The notes beneath the pieces were generated by a model. That model had not been told where the DNA came from. It made no database searches and saw only the letters and a program-made list of their open reading frames with translations. Made by a program: the position numbers and the translations under genes. 64,000 nt of DNA from Rotaria socialis (lineage: Eukaryota; Rotifera; Eurotatoria; Philodinida; Philodinidae): assembly GCA_905331475.1 (NCBI GenBank), contig CAJNYU010002755.1, forward strand, positions 107,354 to 171,353. Direction: 5' to 3'. Shown here in pieces: positions 36,703 through 49,334 of the stretch (within the stretch, counting starts at the first letter, position 1; each line of letters begins with the position of its first letter).

Positions 36703-36948
36703 AACAAAAACAAAAACAAAAATAAAACTAACCATTTTCTTGCGTTATTCTAGTGTACAAACAATTCTGATTATTTTTCGTCGTCTCACTAGTTCTATAG
36801 AGATTTTTTTGTTCTGCTCACAATCGTTCTGTCTCCTATGGCAAATGAAAGTATATGTAACATATTTATATATATTATGTTTATTTTAGATAAAATATTT
36901 TTTCATTGATTAATAATTTTTATTTTGCAATTTTGTTATTCAACTCCA

Positions 36949-37940
36949 ATGAACCGAGGTGTTACTTTTAAAGTTGTTTTACTTGGTGAGGGTAGTGTTG
37001 GCAAAGTAAACTAAAATAAATTTAAAATATCAATTAGACATTGTTTTCTTTATGTTTCTTTCTTTTCTTTTTTTGATTAGACATCAATAGTCCTACGATA
37101 CACAGAAAATTCATTTAACGATAAGCACATTGAAACGGAACAAGTGAATTCATATTTTGAATATTAATTATTGTACTTGTCATATTTGTTTAGGCATCTT
37201 TTAGAACGAAAAAATTAATTTTGGATGGTCGCCGTGTTGAATTATCAATTTGGGTAAGTAAATATTTCTTTCGTAGAATTTTTCTTGGTTTTTGATAGAA
37301 AAATATTTTGCTTTGCTATTTAGGACACTGCAGGACAAGAACGATATCGAGCACTTGGGTATTATTCTAACTATTTCTAAATGCTCATATACCTATAGCA
37401 TTGTTCTCCATGTAGGCCTCTATATTTTCGTGAAGCAAATGGTGCCATATTGGTTTTTGATATTACGGACCAGGATTCTTTTAATCAAGTATGATAGTTT
37501 AAATATTAAAAAAACGAAAATAAATATATTCTCTGCGTTTTAAGGTGAAAGATTGGGTCAAACAATTGAAACGAGTATTAGGCGATGACGTCGTACTATG
37601 TATTGTTGCAAATAAAGCGGATCTTGAAAAAGACCGTCACGTATCGATGCAAACAGCAGAAGAATATGCGAGTGCGGTCAATGCTAAATTGTATAATACA
37701 TCTGCGAAATTAAACAAAGGAATAGAGGAGCTGTTTAATAATTTAACTCAAAGTCAGTTATTCTATCAAAAGAGATTCGTTTTATGCAAGTTTCAATTTC
37801 GTTTTGGATTTTTTCTAGGGATGCTTGAAAAAACTCCACCAACTCCGAATATTTCGGACACAAACGGAGTAAATGGACGAACTGGTATTTCTATTCAGCA
37901 AAACCCGACAAATCCAACGGCAAATAATGGGTGTTGTTAA
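36949..37940 (+). CDS. RAB21: Rab21 small GTPase
   Basis: Early-endosome Rab involved in integrin and endocytic traffic. Exons 36949-37005, 37081-37143, 37194-37253, 37324-37358, 37416-37488, 37545-37752 and 37819-37940 sum to 618 nt (205 aa). Motifs: P-loop GEGSVGKTS (~14-22), switch-I region YTENSFNDKHIETEQASF typical of Rab21, WDTAGQERYRALG, NKADLEK, TSAKLNKGIEELF. The C-terminus ends NNGCC for double geranylgeranylation. VLLGEGSVGKTS and FNDKHI set it apart from Rab5 and Rab22. The last intron (66 bp) carries no in-frame stop, so retention would give a slightly longer protein. It starts ~250 bp downstream of the RabGAP alternative last exon on the same strand. AATAAA at 38204. Confidence 0.93.
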
Positions 37941-40900
37941 TGATTTTATTATTCCAATTTATGTGAAAAAAAGTCCTACCAAAGGAAAATTTTTAAAAAT
38001 TTTTAATGCTATTCTTTTATTACTAATCTATATTTATGTTTGAAGTATATTTTGCGTTTCTGTCTGTGCGATTCAATTGATGTATGCTAACAGTCAGTTA
38101 TACTATTCAAATACGTTTAAATTGTTAATCTAATCAATTGAAAAAAAAATATACAAACTCTTTTTGTTTTCTTTTTGTTGTACCAGTCACTTTTAATGAA
38201 CAAAATAAAAGTTGCTTGAGCCATGGTGATAAACAGTTGCTTTAGTGTCTTTTTAAGTGCACAGGAAAGTAAATTATATACAACTGAAAAATATCTGCAG
38301 AAGATCGTAAAGTTACACATTTATTTAATTCGTTTTGAACTGCATGATTCTCTTTTTTTATCAGAATAACTGATATCACTCTTAATGTTTTCATTGTCTA
38401 CGTATTGTTATGCACGGCTTGCACGACTGATTAGCCCATTTGTGTATTTTATTGTTCTGAGAAATATTCAACGGTTTTAGAATACGTATTTTTATGCTTT
38501 TTTTTGTATTTGACTCAGTTTTTGAATTGTCTGAAAATAACTTTGGAGGGTGTGATTTTCGGTTTTCTTTTCATCAACAACAATTATGTTCACTACACGT
38601 CTGCATTGTCGTTTTATTTGATTTATCTATGGCGTAAATAGTGCATTGTGTAAACGATGAGATAACAAACTTTCTCCTGTAAGCAATATCCAAGAAACAA
38701 GCGAAGTATCAATATCGTTTGCATATGGCATTATGTAACGAATCGTCCACTCACTAAGAAAAATATGCGTAGACTGATTAACGAGAAATATTTTCAGGAA
38801 ACAGAACTTAATTCTGTATCCAATAACCTATTCATTTCTGACTTTTATTCCTAGAGAAAAATTTTACATTCTCATATATTCTTAAGCTGACTGCACTTTA
38901 AAACTCAATTGACGTGTAAAAAAACGAATATACACAAATGCGATAAGTAGACTGATATTGATCGACAAAAAAGACAACTATAACGGCTTTACGAAGAAGT
39001 GTAAGTGTTATGTTTGATTTTATTTTTTATTTAAACAAATGAAGTTTAGAAAGAAAAGTCATTTGATGGTCTGCGGTGATAAAACGTCGCTTGAAGGACA
39101 TGAATTTAACTGAAAGCGGTTGCAATTATATCGCAAATAGAGAATGATAAACATCGTCGAATAGCTAGCTTCTGAACGAATCTTGAAAGCATAGACATGA
39201 ATGAAATGAATACGTTTATCGTGAAGCGTAGATATCTATGTTCCACTTCTAATTTATTTTCGTCACGACAATATTCATAATCCACACCTCATAGAGATTC
39301 ACATGTACAAACTCACATTCTTAACCATATATCTTTCCGATCTCACTCCATGGACAATGTAAATATTTTGCTTCTAGCATCCATGTGCACTAAAGTTTTG
39401 TCACTTTCATACTTTTTCTTGCTAGTCCTATCTAAATTTTTCTTTCTGCTCCATATAAATAAAAGAAATGTATTACGATAATGAAACATCATTTCGAAAA
39501 CAAATTCATATAAAACAAAAATTGACTAATATGGTAATAACTATCTTTACGTATGTACATAATTCGAAACAAGCTTAGAAATAATGATATAATACTTGTC
39601 GTCAAATAATATCTTTTACAAGTAACGACCAAAACAACTACTGAATTCTGTCATACTTTATTTAATACAAATATCTATAAAAATATATCTCAAGAATTGG
39701 ATGCAATAAATCTTTAGCTGGATTTGCTTTAGATTTGTTTGATTACACAAAGTACTATTGTTGTTATTTTCTATCATGAAAACAAAAGATAATGAGTAGA
39801 CGATGAAAAGAAGAAATAATCTGCATAGTACATACAATGAATGACATATTTTATAACTTCCCTATTGTTCTAAAATGTTACTGGTTTAGTATACAGTTCG
39901 ATAAAAACAAAGAACAAAAGAACGTTTCTATAGTTAAGATAAAACAATGCAGTTGCATCTTGATTACACCTGTATTTTCAATCGTTTTCTGCATCCTACT
40001 GTAGTTTATTTGAGTGATGCTTATAGGAAAATGAATTAAAGCAAACTAGAAAAAAAAATAATAGAGAGAAAATATACGTTGACAATATTATTCTCTTAAT
40101 TCATTGAAATATCGCTCTCAACAAAGGAACATGTTATTCGACGGAATGATTCATTAGATTAAACAGCTTTTAAAATAAAAAAAAGCTCGAAGGCTTTTGC
40201 TTTTATTCATAATGATTCTTTAGTACGCATGAGATGCTTCTGAAAGTTTAATAAAAATGAAAAACTCAATCATACTGCCATCAGCAAAATATATAAAAGC
40301 CTATCGATAAAAAGGTAAACATTTGATTCTAGTAAAAATAATGAAAATATATTTAAAAGATGATCGACAGGTGAACATTTTTCACAAAAATAATCGTATC
40401 TCTTGCAAAAAAGAATAAGACAATCGTTAATCTCTTATTTTGATTGATTGTAGTCATATGTATAATAAGATTGTTATCTGACTTTTATAATGTTTTGACC
40501 AACGATTGCGAAGATACTGCATCTTATCAGACAGTAGGGACAGAAAACATATTGCAAAGAATATTCTTTTGAATGCTAGTAGCCAATTAGAACATGGAAC
40601 AAGATTACCATTTAGGTAAGTAAATTTTTCAATTAATATTTTTGATTGGCAATGATAACTGTACAAAAAATATACAAAATTGCTAGTTTTTATATGAAGT
40701 ATAATTTCATATACTTGATTTTTCTAGTTGTATTTTGATGATGTAAGAATTGCTGTTAGCGTTTTTTTGTTAGCAACAAATTGTATTAGATCTATTGATT
40801 ATGACACAGATATCTCAATATCCTCTGATGTCTTATTCTAGATATGTGTATGACCTTTTTATCAATTTATATGAGCTCAATCATGTGAATAAAAGCGTTT

Positions 40901-41629
40901 ATATGAAGGAGGTGACGATAGCTAAACAGAATGTCTACGGTCGTTGATGTTAAATGGGTCAATAGATAAATATATACATATAAGAGAAGCTATGAATTGG
41001 ATTTCTTTCTTGTTAATGTTGAAACGTCAAATAGTTCACCTATTTCTGTCATCGTCTTTTTTTTCTTTTTTCCTCCTTTCCCGTCTCCTTCATACGATGA
41101 TGTCTTTGTACGAGCGTCAACTTAACATCATTCGCAAGGAAAGAAAAGAAGAAAAAAGAAAAAGAAAAAATGCGGAATGAATAAATGCATGAAAAGAGGT
41201 AACTAGTCATTATTTACTGTAATTGAAAGGCAGGACGAGACGTGATGTATGTGTATGTACGTTGCCACATTTTTTTTCTTGCGTCAGGTCAGCCACACCG
41301 TATTTTTCCCTCAAATGTCTGATCGAAAGTAAGATTTGTAGTACTAACAGAAACAGTGATATTCGGCGACGTTTCTTCTTCTTCTATGATCCATGTATGC
41401 AAAGAGATCGAAAAAATGTGTTGCATCACTACGATTTGATATACATATATTCATAGTAACAATACAGAGTATTATACTATTTACTCAAGTAACATAGATA
41501 AGAAGAAAAAGAAAAACAGGAACCAAAACAAGGACTTTGCTTTGTGACAAGTCGTAAAATGATTTTTTTACACTTTTTTTCTTCTTCTTTTAGTATATTA
41601 TATTTTGCTGTTAATCATATGAATAAAAA
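37941..41629. other. Long gene-free stretch
   Basis: About 3.7 kb; the first 270 bp are RAB21 3' UTR. Scattered short open frames (for example 40454-40666 and 40944-41456) lack splice support or family resemblance. The right end (about 41040-41170) alternates pyrimidine- and purine-rich tracts. Confidence 0.45.
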
Positions 41630-43137
41630 ATGTTTCCTCAATATAATCAACGTAAGTAGAAAATAATCTACTTATGTAATATATAATGATTGTGAGATTT
41701 GCAGGAAATATAGCGGGTGAAATTGCCATCTGGCTTCTAATTACTGTTGGCGCTCTTCTCATTCCCATTATTGTAGTCGCCATTTGTTGTATACGACATC
41801 AGTAAGTGTTCATACAATATATTATTGATAATTTTGTTTTCATCTTAACCCAGTGTTTTTATCGGTCATCTTATGACCGGAATCCATAAAAATTCTATAA
41901 ACATAGAAGTTGATTAAAACAATAGTAAATGTATCAAATATTATGTTTTGCAGATATCGAAACTATGTTCCCCGTGCAGTTCTCGTAAGTTTCTTCTTTT
42001 TTTCATTTGGTTTTGGACGCTTCCAAAATAAGACAATCTCTCAGAGAAAAAATAATTTTTATTTTCTTTCTTATCTGCTGCATAAAATCTAAATAAACAC
42101 AATTGCTTATCGTTTCTATATCTCACTCCTATTTCATCGATAACCTCAGCGCGATTGCTTCTTCTTTATTTTTTTTACACGTGTATTGATACACAAAAAC
42201 AATTCATTCATTCACAGCTGCTGGAAAACAATTCCTGCTCGACATCCACCACCTTCTCTTAAAAAAAGTACTAATCATAATGAACTACTAACGTCCAATT
42301 CGACTCCATGTACACAACGAGTGTGGGATTTGTATGTACGTTTATAGAACGTAAAAAAGATTACAGAATCGTACATGTTTAAATTTTCTATTTGTCGATC
42401 AATATTTATTTGTATTTGGTGTAGGTGTTTAGTTGTGCTTAAAGTGTGTTCACATTCTTTTTTTGAATTTCTGTATGCACATTGATTTATTTATTTTTGC
42501 TTAATTCTACTTTTGAAATCAATTTTTAACTTTTTTTTCTTGAATTTTATTAATCTTTCAGCTTGGCAAGAAATCCACGCGTACAACTAATGGACAAGCG
42601 GTTTCTACGTACGACGACAATGAATATCAACCAACGGACGGACCTTCGGTATGTATATCTAAATAATTAACTTCTTGTTAAACGATGTTTGATTTTTTTC
42701 TTTTTGATGCATTATTCAGTTCGTATAATGGTCCGTATGTGGAGTCGGGTAATGATGATCGACTTGTACTATCTCATAGCAAAACTCCTCCAACATTCAT
42801 ACCCACTAATTCAATTAAGAAACAACATGTTCACTGGCCAAATGGTTCAAAATCACCGAGTGGCGATGATCTACGTTCAATAAAAGATCGACAATTTACG
42901 CCAAGAAAACAACCATTTTCGGGAGGAGATACTTTTAATACTATGATGCTTAATGAATCTCCGTCAAGTCATCGTCGTCTCGCTGTTATTCCCACTCCAT
43001 CTTCGGCTCTTTCTCATCTTATTCAAACTGCTATTATGCCAGCTGGCTCCACTATTACTAAATCAAGCGCAAGTCTATTATTGACACCATCTAAACAACT
43101 GACACCTAATCTAGCTGGTTATCATAGCATCGTGTAA
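41630..43137 (+). CDS. Single-pass membrane protein with long Ser/Thr/Pro-rich tail, unrecognised
   Basis: Exons 41630-41651, 41705-41801, 42218-42331, 42562-42648 and 42720-43137 join in phase to 738 nt (245 aa). After a short extracellular start (MFPQYNQRNIAGE) comes one hydrophobic helix (IAIWLLITVGALLIPIIVVA) with a CC-x-R-H-H-C-W juxtamembrane cluster. The tail has ARHPPPSLKKS near the membrane and a long disordered C-terminal part (SYNGPYVESGNDDR, KSPSGDDLRS, SLLLTPSKQLTPN). There is no signal peptide. An extra candidate exon at 41954-41984 (YRNYVPRAVL) fits between exons 2 and 4 and would shift exon 4 into its other frame. Exon 3 read past its donor ends at a TAG and could be an alternative end. 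The last exon is clearly coding; the middle is less certain. It is convergent with the Rab11-like gene. Confidence 0.65.
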
Positions 43138-44473
43138 ATTATTTGTACAAAGTATCTCAGTTAATGCTTTCGTGTTCTTTTTTAAGTATTTTTTTGTTTT
43201 GTTTTGATATTTCAATACGAGTTTCCTTTTTTTTTTACGTATAATCATTTTGCTGTGCTTTTTTTCTATACGATACAATGTTACAATAGAATAGCTACAC
43301 CTCCGAGAAAGAAATTGCATAAGGAAAACTTTCTATTATGAAAAAAACAAATGATTGTTCTTGTTGTAATACACTCTCATTGTTACTTTAGGAGATTTTA
43401 TTGACTATTTCTTTAGTGCGACATTGGTTAACAAATTGTTGGTATGTTCAAGGTTAATCCTTAAAACAAAATTTTCTTTCAAATCATGCATTTATGCATA
43501 TAGCACCAATCGTGTTTCTTTTGAAACTTAAAACCGATACTAATGCGAAAGAATACCGGTTTCTTTTTAATATTGCTTCAAAAGATAAACAGTACGACTT
43601 CGTTTGTTATAATTTCATTAATCTTCTTATAATCAAATGTTTATTGTAGCCGTTCGTATTATTTAAAAATCATGGATATTCAAGACAAAGCTTTACGTAT
43701 AGAGCATTGTCTAGAAAAATAAAGTCACTTTTGAGATACTTTTGAAAAAATTCAATGATTTAAATACTCAATTTATTTAATAAGCTATGACTTTTTTTGA
43801 AGGATCTCGGTTTATGGTTTTCTTGAAAGGCAACTTCTGAAAAAAAAACAGGCTAAATATAGGTGGTTCTTTTTTTTATAATATCGTGAACTCGTTTGTT
43901 ATTCTTTTTCTGCTGTTGCAAAAGTGAACGATGACCTCTGGATGTTTTTTCCTTGTCATTACTGTTGAAAAATGTTTTTTTTGTTGCCAAGCCTTTCTAA
44001 AATCAAATGATTTCCACAGCCTATGAATAACAGTATATATATATATATTGATAATTGTGTACAAAGACGTAAGATCAATGAGAAAAGCAATGTGCAGGAT
44101 GAACTATGAACATTGATTAATTATGTTCATTATCCCAAAACATTATAGCTTAAGAAAAACAACTTATATAATTCATGAATGTTTTCCTTGTAGTTTAGAT
44201 TATGCTGTGTGAGAATCTGTCAATGATTATTTAGTTCTCACAATCAATCAAGGAATAGACAATTTAAAGCTGATAAAAAAATGTGTTTTTTTTCTATTCA
44301 AGAAAGTCTATTTGAATAACATCTTCATAAAACTTCTATTAGTCATTCAGATATTTTTGGTTAGATTTATCGATAAGAATTGTTGATATACAATATAAGA
44401 CGATAATATTTAAATATTTCTTTTGTTCATTCCTAATGGGAAAAACTATCGCATAAAATTCGGTTTAATATTA
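43138..44473. other. Region between convergent genes
   Basis: Holds the 3' UTRs of the membrane-protein gene (+) and the Rab11-like gene (-). A short (TA)n tract lies near 44035-44048. No gene seen. Confidence 0.45.
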
Positions 44474-45323
44474 TCATGAAATTACACAGCAGCCATCTTT
44501 CTTTGGTGTTGTTGCTTTTTCATTATTTGATGGACGAATTGGTTTGTCAAATATGATCGTTCCAGATTCAACAGGAATAGTAGGCGCTTTGGAATGATCT
44601 ACAGGTACCGTTTGCGATGATAACGGTGCGGTTGTTGATGATGATTCCATTTGTTTAGGCATCTTCTTTTGATAAATACTGTTAACAAGTAAAGTAAATG
44701 CTTGTTCAACATTCGTTGCATTCAATGCCGATGTTTCCATATATGATAGATTAAGTTGTTCGGCAAGAGCTGTTGCCTGTTGACATGATACTTTACGTTG
44801 ATCAGTTAAATCAGATTTATTTCCAACAAGAACTATTGGAAGATCCGGCGGTGTATGGCGATGAACTTCTTCAATCCAAGTTGCAATATGATCAAATGAA
44901 TCAGGTTTCGTCAAATCGAATACTGCTAAAGCACCTTCACTACCGCGATAAAATTGTGGTATAACTGTTTTAAAACGCTCTTGACCAGCTGTATCCTATG
45001 ATAGATAACATGACAAAATTCAAAAAGATTTCGATTAATTAATATATTACATACCCAAACTTGAGTTTTAATTTTTTTTCCATTAATGACAAGTTGTTTA
45101 TAAGCGAATTCTACTCCAATGGTTGATTGAGTATCAAGACGAAATTCATTTCGTGTAAATCGTAATAAAAGATTACTCTTAACAAAACCAAAATATGATA
45201 ATTTTATTATTTACATCGAATTTCAAATCGATGGTATCATACCTTTCCAACAGCGCTATCACCTATCAAAACTAGCTTGAAGATAAAATCATAATCCGAT
45301 GCTCCACCTGCAGGTCGTGCCAT
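44474..45323 (-). CDS. Rab11-like small GTPase with CaaX-type end
   Basis: Exons 45243-45323, 45055-45177 and 44474-44995 sum to 726 nt (241 aa). Motifs: P-loop GDSAVGKSNLL, switch [41 protein letters not shown]. The FTRNEF-x-L-x(4)-STIGVEFA run is the Rab11/Rab25 signature, so it should act in recycling-endosome traffic. It departs from Rab11 in having [17 protein letters not shown] where Rab11 has TSAYYRGAVGALLVYDI, and in a long Ser/Thr/Pro-rich hypervariable tail. The last residues are CCVIS, so the terminal four (CVIS) form a CaaX box rather than the usual CC or CCxx Rab end. Either a divergent extra Rab11 or a lineage-specific Rab. It starts with ATG directly before [15 protein letters not shown]. 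Confidence 0.88.
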
Positions 45324-46485
45324 GTTCGTTGTATAAAAGAAAAAGTTGTATGTGTGTTCGATCTGAATATGTCACAAATAAAAAAAAGAATATGCTTACA
45401 TACAAACACATACACACAATTTTCACCTTTTCTCATTCTAAATTATCTTATCAGGCAACATATTTACTGTAGAAAAGAGCAGCACAAGAGAAATAAAAAC
45501 AAAGAGAAAATAAAAAGTTGTTTCAACATTTTGCACTTTACTCTTATTTAAGATAGAGAAAGCTGATGCATTACACAATTCAGACATATATTACACGACC
45601 TAACTTACTCAGATGGGTACTCAAGAAAACAAAGGTTATTTTGTCAAACAGATATTGGAATAAATATGAGTGATGCTATACTACAGGATTTCAATGCTTA
45701 TACAAAATAAAATAAGAGTAGTTGATTATTATTACGCAGAAAGGCAAAAAGAACTTATAGCTTATCATTAAAAAGATATAAATGAAAGAATACTCCATTG
45801 GGTCTAAGGGCCCTAAATGAGACGTCGAAAAGAAACCCACACCCACACCCACTCCCTTTTCTCACGTGAGTCTGCGAAGACCTGTACCCGTTGATTGGTT
45901 TGTGGTGTGTGGGTTGAAACAGTTCTATCACCATCACCAACGGCTACATTCATATTCACACCCGTACCCACATCATAACAAAACACATCTTATCAAAAAT
46001 GTATTATTGTGATATTAGTTGAACAATAATCAAATAGCATAGAAAAATAGATTTTTTTTTCTTCTATCAGATCATATAGAAACAACGTTTTTTCAAGTTT
46101 ACTATATAGTATTAAATTGTCACTCACTACTTTTGGTATATCCTAAGTATTTTAAATTCAAGAACGAAATGAAATGCTCATTTTGTGAAATTTATTAGAT
46201 TTGTAATAATATTCTTAATAAAAACAAATAAGTTTTTATTGAAATTGACCCAATTATTCAACGTCCTCATGTCCCGACATCCCGAACATAGAAAAAAATA
46301 TTCAATTGTAATAAAAGTCAAAATAATCGCAGTCGAATTAAAGTCAAACATCTATAATAATCAAAACACATTGCCAATGATTCAGGGCAAAAATAAAGAA
46401 AACAATCTTTAATTTTTACAAGAAAATAATAATTACAATCATTCGTTACTGTATATTGATTACGAAAACGTATTTAGAAATTTAC
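45324..46485. other. Gene-free spacer with telomere-like motifs
   Basis: No gene supported. Contains the CCCACA run at 45836-45857 and related words near 45901 and 45958, described separately. Confidence 0.4.
45836..45970. repeat. Short interstitial CCCACA/TGTGGG telomere-like motifs
   Basis: CCCACACCCACACCCACTCCC occurs near 45836-45857, then TGTGGTGTGTGGG near 45901 in the opposite sense, and CACACCCGTACCCAC near 45957. The hexamer CCCACA (TGTGGG) is the telomeric unit I recall for Adineta vaga. Here it appears only as two to three degenerate copies per site, so these are interstitial traces, not a telomere. Confidence 0.45.
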
Positions 46486-46619
46486 AATGGGGGAAAAGCG
46501 CGACTTCCAAACTTCGAAGTACGATGGAAGTACATGGAGGCACAGCGAAATATAAATGAAGTATCTGGGACTACAAGGGAAGTACGTGAAGTACGGAAGT
46601 TGCGTTTTTCCCCCTTGGG
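46486..46619. mobile_element. 134-bp MITE with 7-bp target duplication
   Basis: Near-palindromic block: GGGGGAAAAGCGCGACTTCC at 46489-46508 is mirrored by GGAAGTTGCGTTTTTCCCCC at 46595-46614 (20-bp inverted pair, two mismatches). AATTTAC stands directly on both sides (46479-46485 and 46620-46626) as a likely target-site duplication. Inside, GAAGTAC words recur in direct order. No coding. A short non-autonomous DNA transposon. Confidence 0.65.
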
Positions 46620-49334
46620 AATTTACCATTAAATAATGAAGAATACGGCAAAAAGCTTTAAAGAAGCAAAAAAAACTTTCTGAATCATATACTAAAAAGC
46701 ATACTTTCAACATAAAATATAAACAACTAGAAGCGATTCTAATCTCAACTAGATTCTAAACTCAACTGAGGAATGTCATAATATCCGTACATCCGGTAAC
46801 GACTTTTTAGCACAAACACATTAGAGTATACACATTTATATATATATATATATATATATATGTGGTTACATCAGATTGTAGATGCACTAAAAATGGATAC
46901 TCCATAAATTATTGCTGCATAGGGTATTGTGACGTAAAACTCTCGATACCCAATGTAAAGGTATTATGATATTTATGTTGTAATATGTACTTAGCCAGTA
47001 CGCATGGAAAGCTTAAGTGATTAAGCGGATCGAACTCTGAGTTATGCTGACCTTCCGCCCAAATCTAAAGCGAGTAATAGTTGTTGGAAAGAATTTGACT
47101 TTCGAAACTGCCTTTGGGCAGTATTGTGCACTCTAAAATAAAAACAAGTACGATACCCAACTTAAAAGGATTCAGTCAAGAGTACAAGACCTAAAAGAGT
47201 TGTTCCGGTGGCCCCCGGGAAGAAGGTTTTTGACGGTTTTGCAAAAACCATAAAAAGGTTTCTCACGAAGGTACAAATTCTAAGGATTCAGCTGTGGATG
47301 TTACTATGTCTCGTTACGACAACGACTGTCAACCCCGCATACAGCAACAGCTACAGTCACACCAACACCGGATCTCATGGCTTACGAGCGCGACTAAGTA
47401 ACATATACACGTTGAGTGTCGACAGAACGCAGCAAAAGATGCCTTAGCCAGTTGAATTAAATAAGACATCCATTCTTCATTTTAGTTGTAAAAGAGAGCC
47501 CTTCACACCTACCATAGCTCCTTGTAGAAAGAAAAGTTGCCGATTCTTCATGACTCACAATTTCTTACTGTGTAGCTGCACTTTGTCTAGCACTAATGGA
47601 ATTCTTTGAGATGCTACTAAAATGCATGCTTTTCTGAACCTAAAAGAATCCGATGGCATTGTAATTAATGATTTTTGAAAATAGATAAATAGAACCCGAT
47701 TGACTCTACGACTGCTAAATTAGAAAATTCACTACTGCATTGCGTTTTCAAGGAATCACAAAACAAACTCAAATTTTGACTGTAACCAAAATGTATCGAT
47801 TGCTTTCATTTCGGCTAACTTGTTATTCGAAATAAAGATTGCGAAAACACCAATCTACGTAATGTATGAAATAAGGGAGATCGCGTAGGTCGAAAACTTT
47901 CTCATTTCCTCTTTATCAAAGACGATAGAAATTTGCAATTGTAAGAGTTTTGGCGCACGGTGCATCGAAGAATATTGATATCTTACTTGGCTATAGAATA
48001 TGAGTGGTCATTTAGTCTTATTGTACTAAGCAAAGGTAAATGAATCCTTTATCTTTTACCTTTCATATAACGGAAACTAAAGATAAATGGTCACCCCTAT
48101 GTTAGAGCAGCTTCTAACTTGCCAATCAAACTCAAGTCACTGGTTTCAACAATCAGTGGTTTTCTAGATATTCTAACTTGGAAAAATCGAAGAATCGTTC
48201 TGGGCTCAATCAGCTGAAAACTGCTTGATGATCTGATCATCTACCAGAAAATTGTTAGATAATATGGTTGATATGGTAAAAGTTGTCTGAAAACTTATCG
48301 CTTTAGTCTCTTGAGGAATGAAAATTGTGGAATTCAGTAACTCTATTTGTTGTATACTTGAGAGAAAATGTGAAAGCCCTTCAAATAACTTAACAAATAA
48401 ATCATCCAAAACGATTACAACTTTTTATAGCTGATAAGCATGCTCGTATATTTAATCAGGTGAAAAGTGTGTCCATGTATTACTATTATTCGAGCAATTT
48501 ATTAGATTCATTTAATATTGTTAGGCTGAAAATGGTTTTTCTATTGTGAAATGCATTACATCTTCAATGCATCCATTCTTTTCTTCCAATCGCCTATTTG
48601 ACTACCATATTACCTTGCTATATACATTGATTTGATCATTTAGGAAGAGTCTGACACACTGTTACTTGTTTTGACAAATTATAAGATGTGAGTTGAGTTT
48701 TTTCTAAACTTGGAATTCAACTATTTCATAATTTTACATGGTGCTCATCCTATTCTTACTCTATTAAATGAATAATAGCTTCGATCTACTGAATGACATC
48801 TACAATAACACCATTTCGTTGCATTAATTACCAAAACTTGCCATATTTAGACTACGTAGTTAAGATGTACAGAATTTAAGAATAATATAACCATTGTGAT
48901 TGCTTACGCGTCTTTTCCCTGTGCTATATAAATCTGCCCAATAATCTTCAACTTTGTTCTCTTCGTCTCATTAGCCATGGCTAGAACGAAGAGGACGTTG
49001 CGAGAACCTCGATTTAAACCGACAAAAGTGTATATTCTCTTCGAAAGTATACAGGAGTTTAATCAAATCTGCTTCTTTGCTGTAAAATGGTGAAATAAAT
49101 TCTGCTGCTTAATGAAAACTGCCAAAAAACTACTTAACTACTTCTAACCCATGAAATGTATTCGATCAAGCATGATAAGAAGAATAGACATGCATTTCTT
49201 AGGTGTTTCATTCCATGTGATTCTGAGTGATTTCGATGATTCTATCACCATAGAATCAGTCCCTCCCCCTTGGAAATATTTGTTCTTTTAATTCCATGAC
49301 AACAAAGATACAATTCTTCTCATATAAGGTGATT
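46620..49334. other. Gene-poor stretch
   Basis: Contains a (TA)n microsatellite (about 46838-46860) and a somewhat GC-richer patch at about 47000-47450 whose 79-codon open frame lacks an ATG and resembles nothing. A short frame beginning MARTK at 48977 is listed separately. No spliced gene found. Confidence 0.4.
48925..49093 (+). other. TATA box plus 38-codon frame opening like histone H3
   Basis: TATATAAA at 48925-48932 is followed ~45 bp later by an ATG (48977) opening MARTKRTLREPRFKPTKV and ending at 49093. The first five residues equal those of histone H3 (MARTK), and the basic stretch continues for about 18 residues; the rest does not match H3. It may be a degraded H3 5' end with its promoter, or coincidence. 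Confidence 0.2.

Noticed and set aside
46838-46860. Regular repeat considered as a CRISPR-like array
   Set aside because: Plain (TA)n microsatellite; no repeat-spacer pattern anywhere in the window.
46985-47060. tRNA- or SINE-head-like stretch (GTGATTAAGCGGATCGAACTC)
   Set aside because: Weak A- and B-box-like words only; no cloverleaf could be folded by hand.
47208-47447. 79-codon frame in a GC-richer patch
   Set aside because: No ATG at its front and no family resemblance.
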